NCBI GenBank assembly: GCA_000697475.1
Contig: JNEU01001132.1
Coordinates: forward strand, 161,199 to 225,198
DNA: 64,000 nt
DNA from: Lichtheimia corymbifera B2541
Taxonomy: Eukaryota; Mucoromycota; Mucoromycetes; Mucorales; Lichtheimiaceae
Reading direction: 5' to 3'
The notes below the pieces were generated by a model, which was not told the origin of the DNA, made no database searches, and saw only the letters and a program-made list of their open reading frames with translations. The first letter of the stretch is position 1. Every line of letters begins with the position of its first letter. Shown piece by piece: positions 34,606 to 45,313 of the stretch. Both the position numbers and the translations under genes were made by a program.

Positions 34606-35850
34606 ATGTCTTTAACTTTCAACAGATCGATCGTGGCGTTTTCGCGCACCAAGAATGAAGGTATTGTATCCAGCTGACAGCAATGCTTGGTCTTTGGGAA
34701 TACAAGTTATTGAATTGACATATCAGACGTAGAACAACTGGTACCGATCCAGCTGGCTTGTCCTCGCACAGGTACTCTTCGATCTAGCGTAACTCGGATC
34801 TGCAAGAGCTGATTCAACCGTTATTGTCTTTCAGGCAAACCCACACTGTATCTTCATGACGTTGAACGTGGTGTGCTATACGAATTACAGAAGGTGGTTG
34901 GTCCAGGCCGTAAAGCCTGCTGGCTCATGGATAACCAGTTGCACAAAGGTACCTTGCTCACCAAAAGAGTATGGAGAATCCACGCAGCTAATACTGACAT
35001 GTATACGTATTAGATGGATCAATACAGTTTATTTCACCTATCGATCCTTTATTTATTGCTCTTCCCATCTTGCATCGTGCACGGGAGCACGTACGTATTC
35101 GTCTCTGTAATTTTCATCATCCTAACATCCATCTTAGTCCGAGGGCAAGTTCCGCACCATAGATGACATGTTTGGTTGTGAACAAGATATGCAGCATCAA
35201 AAACTATTGGATCTAGCTGGTTTCGAGGCTCAATTGGCGCATATTTGTGATATTCGCGGTAAGTGACTTCAGGTGAATCCACTATCTGAAACTGATATCA
35301 ATCTAGATGTCTCACCTGAATTACGAGCATATCGCGTTAACGATGACAAAGTGTTGGTGTGGCTCATGAAAAAGATGGAACGCCTACTGCCTGCAATCCC
35401 GTCCCTTATAACCGACGACATAAAAGAAGATCAGAAACAAGGTACGTTCGTTCTTTGAATTTGGTCGATCTTCCTGATGGTTTACCCCTTTTTGCTCTCT
35501 TCTAGACGTCTATCGACAAGAAGCAGTATATCTCTTGGCTAAGTATATACCAGAATCGCAGCTCAAGACATTGTTACAGCATTTAGGGTATAGAGAAAAA
35601 GGCAATACCCATTTATTTTCTATCATCTAACAGTGATTTCTTTCTTAGTATCGAAGAGATAAAAGAGGAAACAGCTGATATTACAAGCTATTTTGTGGAT
35701 AATACAGCATCCTACTTCAAAGCGTCACCTTCTATGCCAAAAGCTCACGATGATGGAAACACGCCAAAGAAACCTGAAACACCAAGAAGCTTAGCAAAAG
35801 TGAATACCCGAGGAATGAAGCCTTTGACGAGCTTTTTCAAGAAGAAATAA
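34606..35850 (+). CDS. RNASEH2B: Ribonuclease H2 subunit B
   Basis: Accessory subunit of the heterotrimeric RNase H2 that removes ribonucleotides from DNA. It begins MSLTFNRSIVAFSRTKNE; the phase of the next exon (DVEQLVPIQLACPRTGKP) fixes this start over a nearby ATG at 34665. Family features are TLYLHDVERGVLYELQKV, GSIQFISPIDPLFIALPIL, EGKFRTIDDMFG and KVLVWLMKKMERLL. The last exon ends GMKPLTSFFKKK, a PCNA-interaction-type motif like the one at the end of human RNASEH2B. About seven exons are present. The catalytic A and the C subunits are not in this window. Confidence 0.9.
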
Positions 35851-36552
35851 CATGCTGCATTTTACACCAGCGTTCTTATCTTCGCGCGCTAGTAGTAGTA
35901 TGAGATAAATGTTCCAATAAAAATTAGCATGTGGCATTTGACGATGTTCCTTTATAGTTCTTTTGTGGCACATGCATGAAAAGGCTGGTGGCATTGAGAC
36001 ACTGCAGATTACTTGGATCCATTAGCTTTGACACAAAAACAACCACCTGTCTTATGTTCTGAACGTCTTTGGATGAGTTTTGATCAACATATTAAACTAC
36101 GAATGCCACGTGACGACCACATGATTCGGGTATTTGAATCCAACGGGATCCTCTAAGCTTTCAAAGGCAATTATTGAAACCATATAATTTAATGAAACAA
36201 GGAGATATGCATGTAGGATATCGGGAATTAGAATAATAAAGTATTGAGCTTAGCATGAAGATGTGTGTGGCTTTATATCTCTAAGAGCAAAAGCACTGAT
36301 TACTCGAAACCCTCGTCTTCGCCATGAACACCCTATGCCGTCATAACATAATATATGATCAATTTTACGGAATAAAGGGCGACCAACATACACTTTTGTA
36401 AACGGTCTACCTGACACAGATCCAACATTAAGCATTCATGCAAAAGCAGCACGCGTCAAAGATCAGCATCACTGTTATGCCTGGTCGTAAGCTTTGAACT
36501 CAGCGGAGTTCTTCTTTTATCGATTCCATAAGTGTGTCCTCCATGCTTCACT
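35851..36552. other. Intergenic region, no supported gene
   Basis: A minus-strand stretch at about 36300-36330 reads GVHGEDEGFE then stop, and a nearby frame reads MLNVGSVSGRPFTK. They could be two exons of a very short gene, but the support is too thin to call. Confidence 0.35.
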
Positions 36553-37261
36553 ATGGCTCACACGGCTTATGAAACAGTACTCTCAGAATGTGTGTCGTCT
36601 GAAGTGATCAGTATCATAAAACGACTCGAGTGTCAACTTATACAGATGCGGTATGGTGTTTTTGACAGATGGTAAAGAATTCCACGACTCAAACAAACAA
36701 CTTTATAGCAATGAGCAGTTTGCCCTCGCACAATTGCTCGCTGAAGCCGTTGACGTAAACAACCGAAATGAGGAAGAACTTTTGAAAGTAAAAGAAACGG
36801 TATGTTTTTATTGGAGAAAACCTCAAAAAGCTAGACCTGCTAATGAAGCGAAGATGGCTAGGATATCAAAGTATTACACAAAGCTATTATCTCTCCGTTC
36901 CACGATGGCATCTTTGAATACTCATGCTAATCAGCTTCAGCGACGTGCTGAAACGCTCAAAAGTATCAAACTTCAATACCTTTCTCAAATCGATGATATT
37001 AGACGTACTGAACAAGCCCGTGATCAAGCTATTGCAGCCAAAATGAGTGAAAACACTGTATCCATGGCAACAAGATCAGTATCTGAGGCAACTGTGGCAA
37101 GAAAAGCAACAAGCGAAAAAGCCAAATCCTCAACGACCACCAATGCGGTGCCAGTGAGCAAGTTGAAAAAGAAGAAAGCCAAAGCACGCGAAGTAAAAAT
37201 TGCTGATGAATCATGGTCTCGTTCACCCTTACGCAAATCCAAGTCAAGCATGACCAACTAG
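36553..37261 (+). CDS. Small coiled-coil protein, possibly BLOC-1/BORC-like
   Basis: Exons are 36553-36650, 36709-36799 and 36854-37261, with GT-AG joins and closing phases (198 residues). The N-terminal half is helical and heptad-rich (SSEVISIIKRLECQLIQ, LAEAVDVNNRNEEELLKV, KYYTKLLSLRSTMASL, RRAETLKSIKLQYLSQID). The C-terminus is Ser/Thr/Lys-rich with a nuclear-localisation-like KLKKKKAKAR and ends SPLRKSKSSMTN. Size and pattern resemble small lysosome-positioning complex subunits (BLOC-1, BORC, KxDL), but this is tentative. It could also be an unrelated coiled-coil protein. Its stop is 149 bp from that of the convergent MTR4 gene. Confidence 0.6.
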
Positions 37262-37410
37262 TTCTTTGTATTCGTTTGTAAATAAAAATGTCATTATCTT
37301 CACCGATCACAATAAATGGCACACTACAGGCTTCACGTTTGATGACAGCAAGTGAGAAAACCGGTGTAATGTATTTATCAGGAGTTATAAGATGAATGAA
37401 AATGACTAGA

Positions 37411-40400
37411 TTACAGATACAGCGATGCAGCGAAAATGATATCTCTATGGATCTTGTTGATGCCTTCAGAAAATTTGTTCTCAAGATCAGTGTTACCGAT
37501 ACTTCTTGCAGCAGAACACATTTGCCTCAACAGCTCCTCGAGTCGCCGAAAGATACGAATCAACGAACCTTCATACACCTCGGTCATTTTGCATATTTGG
37601 GAAAACTTTGCGCCTTGACACCATGCATAGACGACATCCATCAATTCCGGTTTGAACTTTTTCACATATTCTTCTTCATCAATGTTCATCTTGCATTCCT
37701 TCGCCACCTTTGCAATACGCCGAGCTGTCTCTTGCATGAGTCGCAATGGCCCTGATAATTCTTCTTGCATGCGTGCTGCATTCTCCACACGTTCATCGAA
37801 CACAAAGCAGCTGAGCAGTGATACCGTCTGTTCCACAGTCAGGTCATTGAAAACGTTTTGGAAAACCATTTCGGTCAACAGTAGCTCATCTCCTGTACTA
37901 ATTTCACATGCTACACGACCTTTCATCTCAACAACATCTGAGGAAGACGTGAATCCGAGCCTAATATTAAAAACTTTAAGTACACCTATTGAATCCAATC
38001 AAACGATCAACCTACCTTCGCATCACTCGCTTCCGAGCTTTGAGTTCATCCAGTTGCACAATTGACTGGGCTTCCACAATTTTACGTTTCATAGCTTTGC
38101 ATTTGTTGATGAGATCCATCTTGGTGGAGTAGGTGTCGTAAAGGGCAGGAAGCTCAGGTGTATCATGTAAAGGATGTGTCTGAAGTTTCTTTTCGAGTGC
38201 TGAAATTTTCTACAAAGCCAATGAATAACAAGCCGCAAACAAAGCAAAGATTTACTTACAGCAACTAGTTTCTGAAAAGCCGTATCTTTGATGTTCATGT
38301 TCTCAACAGGATCCAGCAATGGCACATCAGGGAACTTCTTCTTGACTTGTAATATCGATCTGTGAATGGATTTGCGGGCATCCGAGCTTCGTAATTCCTT
38401 TGGAAGCACCAAGCGTACATGACTTATACCCTCAATGGCCGACAATGCTACTGGCACAACCTGTAATAAGGATAGCGGTTAATAGCCGAATACCATCATG
38501 CAACTGATATGCTACTCACCAGTGGTGTTCCATCAGCATCAGGTGACGCTGGAGTCACGCCAATAGTCCTTCCCTCAGCATCCTTGGACAACGTACTGCT
38601 TTTGTCACAATAAAGAAGGACATCGAGGATATACTTAGGCGGAGCAGGATCTGTATCATTTCGATTGTTGTGCGACTTGGCTCGAGAGTAATTCACTACA
38701 GCTCCCCAGCCGAAATCCATGTCAAGGTGCTTGATGCGAACCAAACGGCCTGGCTGCATAAATGGCAAACAATAAGAAGGATGGTTCACCACATCACGCA
38801 CATCCTGCTTGTAACTCTCCAGTTGTTTGCGAATCTCATAGTAGCTTTGAATCTCGTCTTCTTGTTCAATCTTCACAGCGTCTCGCTCCTTCTCCAATAA
38901 TAATAACTCTGAGCGAATACCATGATTAATAATTCCATCTTGATGAGATTGCCTTTCCTCTCTCCCCATCCCCAACCTTTTCCATACCTCGCTGGTATTG
39001 TGGGATATTAGCATCGTTTTGGAAAGTATAGAAGCATCGCTCCAACATGAACTCTGGACTAATGCCCTCCACGCGCAAGAGATTCAGCACCATGTTATAG
39101 CTGAGATGAAATGCAGAATTCATGCGATCCGATTCACCCTACGCATAAATTTAGTCGATCGTATCGTGCATATTAAGCATGTCATGTCCTTACCTTGACC
39201 ATTCCTTTTGCAACGGCTGGTTCCATTTTTTCATCGATCATCATAATAACGACACCACGTTCGTCCAAACCTCTTCGCCCAGCGCGGCCTGACATCTGAA
39301 TGTATTCACCAGAAGAGACCTTTGGACAATGAACAGATTAGCCAATCGTACCGATAATATCTTTTATGTATCCAGAAACCTACCCATCGTTGAGATTTTC
39401 CATCGTATTTTCGAACACTCGTGAACACAACAGTCTTAGCAGGCATATTTAAACCGATTGAGAACGTTTCGGTGGCGAAAAGGATTTTGAGTAACCCTTC
39501 TTGGAAAAGGACCTCGATAGTCTCCTTCATGATGGGTAACAGGCCACCATGATGAATGCCGATACCACGGCGCAATAGCGGTAAAAGCTGTTGTATCTGA
39601 CTGAGCTGCCTGTCGTCCTCACTCAAGGATGAAATAGCATTGTTGAACACTTGATTGACCATATCTCGTTCATTCTCTATATTGTACATTATTAGAGCAG
39701 GTAACTTTTAGCTAGTGCTTGACATTATCTTACCGTCGTTGAAATCCAATTTGCTCATTTGCATTGCATTCGACTCGCATTCACGTTTTGAAAAACTGAA
39801 CACGATAACCGGGTGGTAGTTCTTCATCATGACCATCTTGATGATACGATATATATCAGACGGCCCGTCATTCGCTCCACCTTTGTACGCTTTTCCTTTT
39901 TTTCCTTTGCGTGATATGCCGGATGGATCATCGCCTTGCTTATCAGATAAAGCAGCAATTGCACGCTGAAAATTATCTTCCTTGAAACGACTTTTCTCGT
40001 CTACGACCAAGTGGATGCCGTCGCCACCAGCGGGAAACAGGTAGTGCTGCAAAGGAGTAGGGCGGAAATCGGTATAAACGACATGACAAGGTTGCTCATG
40101 GATTTTACAAATCCATTCTGCAAACTCCATAGCATTGGGAATAGTAGCTGATAAAAAGACGTAACGGACAGCATGAGGAAGTAGAATAATGGATTCTTCC
40201 CAGACAACACCACGTTCTATAAAAGCAAATTAATACCTTGCCATCGTATATATCATCATATTTTACTTGCCTGAATCTCTCATGTAATGGATTTCATCAT
40301 ATACAACCCATGCTACTTCACGCACAATCTCTGAACCTCGATACAGCATCGACCGTAAAATCTCAGTTGTCATGACAAGACAGGAAGCTTGAGGATTGAT

Positions 40401-41153
40401 AGTGACATCACCGGTCATCAAACCAACATCACCAAACTCTTCGGTAAACTCTCGGTACTTTTGGTTCGATAATGCCTAACAACTATCATGTCAATAAATG
40501 TCTTTTTTTTTAGCGATTGATGTTGTAATACCTTGATAGGTGAGGTGTAAATGACACGTTGTTTGTTCTTCAGACAATGGGCGATGGCATATTCTGCTAC
40601 CACAGTTTTACCAGCCGAGGTGTGGGCAGAAACTAGAACCGATTCGTTCCGTTCGATGGAGGAGACTGACACTCTTTGAAACGGATCAAGCGTGAAAGGA
40701 TAGACACGTGCAGGATCTTTGGGAGGAACATGCTGAGAAATAGGAACATAATTGTAGTTGGGTGGCACAGCAACTTGATGGCGAACCTAGGATGAACAAA
40801 CATTGACAATAAGCACTAGCGCTTTGACCTATCGAATTCTTCAATTTTACCTGATGGCTCAGAGTTATCTGTTCTCCTTCGGCAGTTGGGGCATTCTGTA
40901 AACCAGCAATGTTGGCAACTTCTCTTGAAGTCTCTTGCTCAAATGTATCAGCAACGATCGCCTGGACGTCTTCAAGACGATGTCGTTTCAACGTTTCTTT
41001 TCCTTCCAATTCCTCGTCTCTTTGGCGCTTGGTGGTCGAATTGGTAGTTGCTGCTTCTTCATCAGAAACGTGGTCGTCGAAATCGTCGATGTTGGTGGTT
41101 TGGCCGTCAAAGACCCCAAAGATTGAATCAACGTTTTGATCGTCGTCGAACAT
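37411..41153 (-). CDS. MTR4: Exosome-associated RNA helicase MTR4/DOB1
   Basis: DExH helicase that feeds substrates to the nuclear exosome as part of TRAMP. The acidic N-terminus starts [17 protein letters not shown]. Helicase motifs are [18 protein letters not shown] (motif I), [11 protein letters not shown] (DEIH, motif II), [16 protein letters not shown] (motif III), [16 protein letters not shown], and [15 protein letters not shown] with [20 protein letters not shown]. The arch/KOW segment is visible ([20 protein letters not shown]), which separates MTR4/Ski2 from other Ski2-like helicases. The chain ends IIFAASLYL exactly like MTR4 orthologues. About ten exons are present. An insertion rich in Lys/Gly ([12 protein letters not shown]) interrupts domain 1. 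Confidence 0.96.
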
Positions 41154-41858
41154 AGATCTGGCTCCAGAGAAAAGGTGTCAAAACTTGACAAAGCGAAAAG
41201 ATAAATTGTATTTGCTTCCCGCTCCGAATACATAGTTGAAGTAGAAACAGCCCTCCCACCTTCCCTATAAACTACTTTGCTTTTGTACTATTTAGATAAA
41301 TAAAATCTCGGGGAAGGCAATCCAGTTGTAGGATCTACCAGTACGAGGTTATAAATGTCGATGAATTCCTTTTGTGGTCATTGTTGTAGTAATTACAGAA
41401 CATCGAGTGCAGTTGCTACACAGACAACCTTAGGCAGTAGCGCTCTTTTCTTGGGTTGTATACCAATACGACAATAGCAGTATATAATGACATGGAGGAT
41501 GATGAATGCCAGGTACTATAATGACCAGGTAGTGTAGAGCCTATCATCAGCTTTTGTAGCATAACTAAATAAAGCTGATAAGAGAACCTTTACTGATGTA
41601 CTTTTGACCAAGTAAGCATGTCATTTAACAGCAAGTGAGAACCCATTGATGATGACCATGTATCATATGTAAATGCTAACCAGTAATAGGCTGGATGCTT
41701 TAATCATCTTGGGGATCCTTTGCGCTAACCTAGCCCAACGAGTGACAAAGGTCATGTGACGATCACCACCCATCCAACAAATGCCAGAAGTCACACACAT
41801 TTCTTCTACCCTAGTTCCTAGTTCTTCTTCTCTGCTCCTCCTTTTTTCAAGCGAATAA
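41154..41858. other. Divergent promoter region of MTR4 and LYRM7-like genes
   Basis: About 700 bp without supported coding sequence. Confidence 0.5.
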
Positions 41859-42495
41859 ATGTCTTCAGCGGCTTCTCCTTCCCGGCAAGCTGCCATAGCA
41901 GCTTATCGTAATCTCTTGCGTACACAACGTCAAGTGTTTGGAGGTATTTATTTCTACATTAAGATCGTTAACGAGGAAACGAGAGGAAACACAGGAGTAA
42001 TTCAGCTTCTATCCAGAGGACATTCGAGCGATCCAAGGCATGCTGTTACCTGAAACTCGGGGTATACGTTGACTAACATAGTTGATATACAGCTGCTAAG
42101 AAGGAGACACATTCTCGGTTTATGCAGTACAAAGACGAGAGCAATGTTGATGTTTTGGAAGAGGTACACACAATGGATGGGCGAAATGGGTGGGATAAGA
42201 AAACTCGCTGATGCCTTGGATTACAGAAATTGAAACTGGCAGATCAAGTCATCACGTTGTTAAGACATAATGTGGTTCAAGGTATCCCTAAGGATGACAA
42301 TACATTCGGTATGTTGTTGATATACAAAGATTTGGGGAATATACAAGGAACTTCACGGACTCATCTATATACGAAGAATTACGCATTACCAAAGATACAG
42401 AACTTGGAGATAATGAATCGATCAAGCTAGCAAAGGGCAGCCATCGCAGGAACCGGAAAAAGGCTGCTGTCCAAGGATGCTGTGGAAGCAAATAG
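41859..42495 (+). CDS. MZM1: LYR-motif complex III assembly factor (LYRM7/MZM1)
   Basis: Mitochondrial matrix chaperone that stabilises the Rieske iron-sulfur protein before its insertion into complex III. Exons are 41859-41943, 42017-42037, 42093-42163, 42227-42308 and 42377-42495 (125 residues, phases close). The LYR-type helix reads AAYRNLLRTQRQVFGGE-like across the first join, with Ala for Leu in the tripeptide, as in other MZM1 proteins. Downstream blocks KLADQVITLLRHNVVQGI and DDNTF, then ESIKLAKG, match LYRM7. Intron 2 (42038-42092) needs a GC donor (AAG|GCATGC) to keep phase. The C-terminus is basic and ends with a CC pair (VQGCCGSK). Confidence 0.88.
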
Positions 42496-42680
42496 TGATT
42501 GAAAAGATAGGATATCCCACCTAGTTCCTTCACACGTTCAATAGGACTCACTCAATGTAATGTTCATGTGGATTTACTATGTGCAATTTTCATAAATGGA
42601 GAAAGAAACACCAGTAATTTGCAATGTAATTTATTTGGATATAGGAGAATGCTGGTGGATTGTAATCAAAGAGTTGATAA

Positions 42681-43935
42681 CTATCGGTATCCAGTTCGAG
42701 AGCCGTAGCTGATGCCGCTGTGATTAGCGGACGTTTGTGTAGGCACAGATTCTTCTGCTTTGGTTACTATTGCAAAGTCTGCAATGATTGATCCAGGAAC
42801 TTCTGCGGTGAAGACAATGGGTCTGTCACTTCAAATTAGCTTTACGATAACACTTTGTGGTTTCCAAACAATAAACTTACCTCCCAGGTTCATCGAAATA
42901 CGCAGATATAAGCCCCTTGGTTTCCATCGCATAATTAAGTGCAGTCTACAATATATCAAATTAGCCAGTGCTGCATTGTATATCCCTTTTAAACACCGTC
43001 ATGTTACCTTGAACTCTTTCAAACCAAAAGCCAATTGGACATTCCTTCGAATAATATAGCTTGTAAAATCACAGCTGTTGATAGTGAATTCGCTGTGCAT
43101 AGGTCGATCGTTTGCTATAATGAGATTACTTAGAATAGCAGGATAATAAGGCAAGATTTACTAAACGTTACATGATGATACCCCTTCATTCCAATATGAC
43201 TTTAACTTGACAGCATCAGGTGTACATTCAATGGCCACATCGGTCACTCGAGGATGAAAACATTGAAGGTAATCGATAAAATAACCGGGATCAATCGAGA
43301 ATCGATGTTGTGTTTCCTTAGTGTACAAAGCCTTTGCAGGATCTGTCTCTCCATACCATAACGAGTGGGTCTTGGTTGCACCTATACGAGACTCGGTATG
43401 AGATCAATAACGTGATTATCATTGTCCTTGAATTTACACTTACCGTCAGAGGCCACAAGTTTCAGTTGAAGGTGAGATTTGTCAATACACTGATCAAGGT
43501 GGCATTGCTGAAGCAACTCTAGCATTGTGTTTTTACGAAATATGGACCGAATAGTCTTCAGAAGGATACGCGATCGTATACTATCTTGCTTGATCGTTTG
43601 CCCATTCACTAGCTGTGTTGGTCGACGCAGTTGATATTGGCCAAAGAACCGAGGTGAGATGCGAAAGAGTGCCTGACTCGTCATGGCCAAGTTGACAGAC
43701 CAAAGAATGAGCTACGTGCACCGAGGTTACGACATGAGTCAAGGATTTCGCTTCTCGTTGTTTGCAAGGTTACCTGTGTCTTTTTGGCCTCCATATGCAG
43801 CTCCTCCCCACAACCGGTCAAGGCTCCAAGCGCAGTAGAAAAGGCTTCGATCACATCAGTATGATCAATACATCATATCAATATACCATATGTACGTTTT
43901 ATACAATCTTTCGGGATCTCTGCGTGCAAACTCAT
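42681..43935 (-). CDS. RAD9: DNA-damage checkpoint clamp subunit RAD9
   Basis: Subunit of the 9-1-1 (Rad9-Hus1-Rad1) sliding clamp loaded at damaged DNA. The first exon (43935-43896) encodes MSLHAEIPKDCIK and joins in phase to an exon at 43844-43774 (PFSTALGALTGCGEELHMEA). Later exons give LLKTIRSIFRKNTMLELLQQ, HRFSIDPGYFIDYLQC, DVAIECTPDAVKLKSY, SEFTINSCDFTSYII, MKETKGLISAYFDEPGR-like and PIVFTAEVPG, all PCNA-fold signatures of Rad9. The phosphorylated tail is short, ending SGISYGSRTGYR, so only a few candidate ATR-type sites exist. HUS1 lies in the same window at 55.7 kb. Confidence 0.92.
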
Positions 43936-44457
43936 CACCAACAGGTAGAAATAGAAAAGATGTAGGAAATTGCAAACATTTTCGACTTTCTATGCCGAAT
44001 GCACCCTGCCAATTTCAATTCCAGATGGTACCTGTCAAGCTTTTGTAGACGACCCCTCGCTTCGTTGAACATCAATAAACATGGCATGTCTCTATAATGG
44101 TTTATCGACAATGGAAAGGATACCTACTTTCTGATGTAACATCGTGCCATGGTTTAAACCTGAGAACTTGGTTAGCTTCTATCGTAGGTCGGCTTGTTGC
44201 ATTTATCTATAATCACCGGTCGATAAATCATAAAGCCAATGGGTTCTTCCTTTGCTCCATAGTATTATAATGTTATCGGGCAATACTGTGCAAAGGTATA
44301 AAATGGCGAGTAGCCATGTTCGAACACCTATTTATTCATCATGATTCAAATGAGCTGGGCAGCAAGTTTTATGGCGCAAGCTATTTAATGCAAAATCACA
44401 ATGTTGTTCGTCACATGCTGCTGCATGTAAAATAACTTTTCCATATTCTTCTTGTCG

Positions 44458-44921
44458 CTAGTTTTTCTCTTCATCCATTAGGTCCATGCTCTCATGCTTG
44501 ATCTTGTTGTGTGAATCGTTGTCACCATGAGTTTCTTTCAAGATTTGTGCAAGGTCTCCTCCAAAATATTCTGCCCCACGGTCCAATATAAGCCAGTTTG
44601 CGCGTATAAAGTAATTTGTAAAGCGTGCCACCCATCCTGGTTCTTCTTGTAAAGCATCACACCGCACTCCGCGCACGATCGCCTTACACATACCACCATG
44701 TGTTAGGAAGTTTCGGAGGTCAGATTGCAGAACATCAACCAAGCGCGCCTTGCAGTTAATCCCGTTATTTCTATGTCCAGTGGTTAATCGTTGTGTCGGT
44801 AAGAGTAGATTGATTCATACATGGTATTTTGCTGGGGATATAATACAAAGTTGATATAGCGATCATGAACGTAGCCCAGTTCGAATATAACCCAACCAAT
44901 GTGTGTTTCTGCTGGTTCCAT
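44458..44921 (-). CDS. Unidentified two-exon protein
   Basis: Exons 44921-44821 and 44770-44458 join at a GTATGA donor and a TAG acceptor, with phases closing to 138 residues. The text looks like a compact globular domain: MEPAETHIGWVIFELGYVHD, RYINFVLYPQQNTINNG, LVDVLQSDLRNFLTHGGMCK, VRGVRCDALQEEPGWVAR and FTNYFIRANWLILDRGAEYF. A polar acidic tail follows (KHESMDLMDEEKN). There is no signal peptide or membrane helix. I do not recognise the family. Conserved-looking Trp, Gly and Asp positions suggest a real domain rather than a random frame. Confidence 0.6.
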
Positions 44922-45313
44922 TCAGGGTAAAAAGAGCTGCAGTCGGTCATTGTAGAGTGCGCTTTCTTATATCTGTGAGCGCCCATACCACGTGCCAACC
45001 CAAACAAGCATTGATGAGTATGCATCCTCCATACGCTTTTGTTGAGAGATCAATTCATTCTGCTTGATATAACATCATCAACTCGAGATCATGCAAGAAA
45101 AAGGCAAAGGGGGGATGAAGGATTCCATTTATAGTTTTTCTGAAATCTCGTATCCCGTGCAGTTTTTTCTCCTCCCGCCCATGGTTAATTACTTCAATGG
45201 ATAGGGCGCAACTATTGATACCTTCTTTTTATCCCACCATATTTGATAGTGTAAGTGACCTGTCATAGAAAAAAGAGAAAAACATTACTGATTGGAAGTG
45301 CGTTCACAGGATA

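Noticed and set aside
34665..34727. Alternative start of RNase H2B (MKVLYPADSN...)
   Set aside because: It cannot join in phase to the next exon; the ATG at 34606 can.
36250..36435. Possible two-exon micro-gene ending GEDEGFE on the minus strand
   Set aside because: Only about 24 codons in total and no conserved neighbour text; the evidence is too weak.
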